From the NCBI GenBank assembly GCA_003483675.1, contig DMYK01000031.1, positions 4,294 to 9,690 of the forward strand: 5,397 nucleotides of DNA, written 5' to 3'. Numbering within the stretch: position 1 is the stretch's first letter; every line of letters begins with the position of its first letter. The notes beneath the pieces were generated by a model. That model searched no databases and was not told the origin of the DNA. It saw nothing but the letters and a program-made list of their open reading frames with translations. This stretch comes from Microcoleaceae cyanobacterium UBA11344. Its GTDB lineage: Bacteria; Cyanobacteriota; Cyanobacteriia; Cyanobacteriales; Microcoleaceae. This document shows, piece by piece, positions 5,319 through 5,397 of this stretch. A program made the position numbers and the translations under genes.

Positions 5319-5397
5319 TCCAAGATCCCATTGGTGTCAACTTAAGCCTGAAATGGTTGATAAATGTCGCTTTTAGCTGAGTCTAGATCCCCCTAAA
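5319..5397. other. Non-coding right edge
   Basis: No gene, RNA gene or clear hairpin is visible in these 79 bases. The final GATCCCCCTAAA resembles the beginning of a common cyanobacterial intergenic palindrome that would continue outside the window, but this cannot be confirmed here. Confidence 0.4.

Overview
The window looks like a chromosomal segment from a filamentous, probably non-heterocystous cyanobacterium of the Microcoleus/Oscillatoria/Phormidium type. The evidence is four exact copies of the HIP1 octamer GCGATCGC in 5.4 kb, moderate GC, tandem heptamer repeats between genes, and intergenic repeat styles (AAACCCGGTTTC hairpins, GGGGCGGGTT inverted repeats, CGCAGAGAG runs) that I associate with such genomes. 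The genus is an inference; the cyanobacterial assignment is fairly safe.

Layout, all genes on the + strand. Bases 1-152 are a densely folded non-coding segment. It resembles the right end of an IS200/IS605-superfamily element together with the 3' part of its TnpB guide RNA (omega/reRNA); the transposon body would lie off the left edge. Its last hairpin runs into a seven-T tract that touches the start of a 192-residue, coiled-coil-rich protein of unknown function (162-740). Next comes a membrane-anchored or exported M28-family metallopeptidase with all expected zinc ligands (843-1907). A 786-residue fused ABC transporter follows (1977-4337): two N-terminal FHA phosphothreonine-binding domains, one ABC ATPase and one six-helix ABCG/ABC2-type membrane domain, the architecture of mycobacterial Rv1747. 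After a 381-bp repeat-rich intergenic region comes a small EVE-domain (PUA-like) protein (start most likely 4719, stop 5180). The last 217 bp hold several repeat elements and no gene.

The genes do not form an obvious pathway. The peptidase and transporter are 69 bp apart and could be co-transcribed; both would act at the cell envelope, but nothing in the sequence proves a functional link. A strong hairpin at 4442-4489 probably ends transcription after the transporter, so the EVE gene is likely a separate unit. No clear Shine-Dalgarno sequence or promoter was found ahead of any of the four genes.

The most interesting parts are non-coding: the guide-RNA-like element end fused to a gene start, three different heptamer repeats at gene boundaries (two of which provide a stop codon or a decoy start), two identical 25-bp repeats competing for one inverted partner, and a duplicated hairpin element with mutually exclusive pairings at the right edge. 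I see no convincing wholly new multi-gene system.
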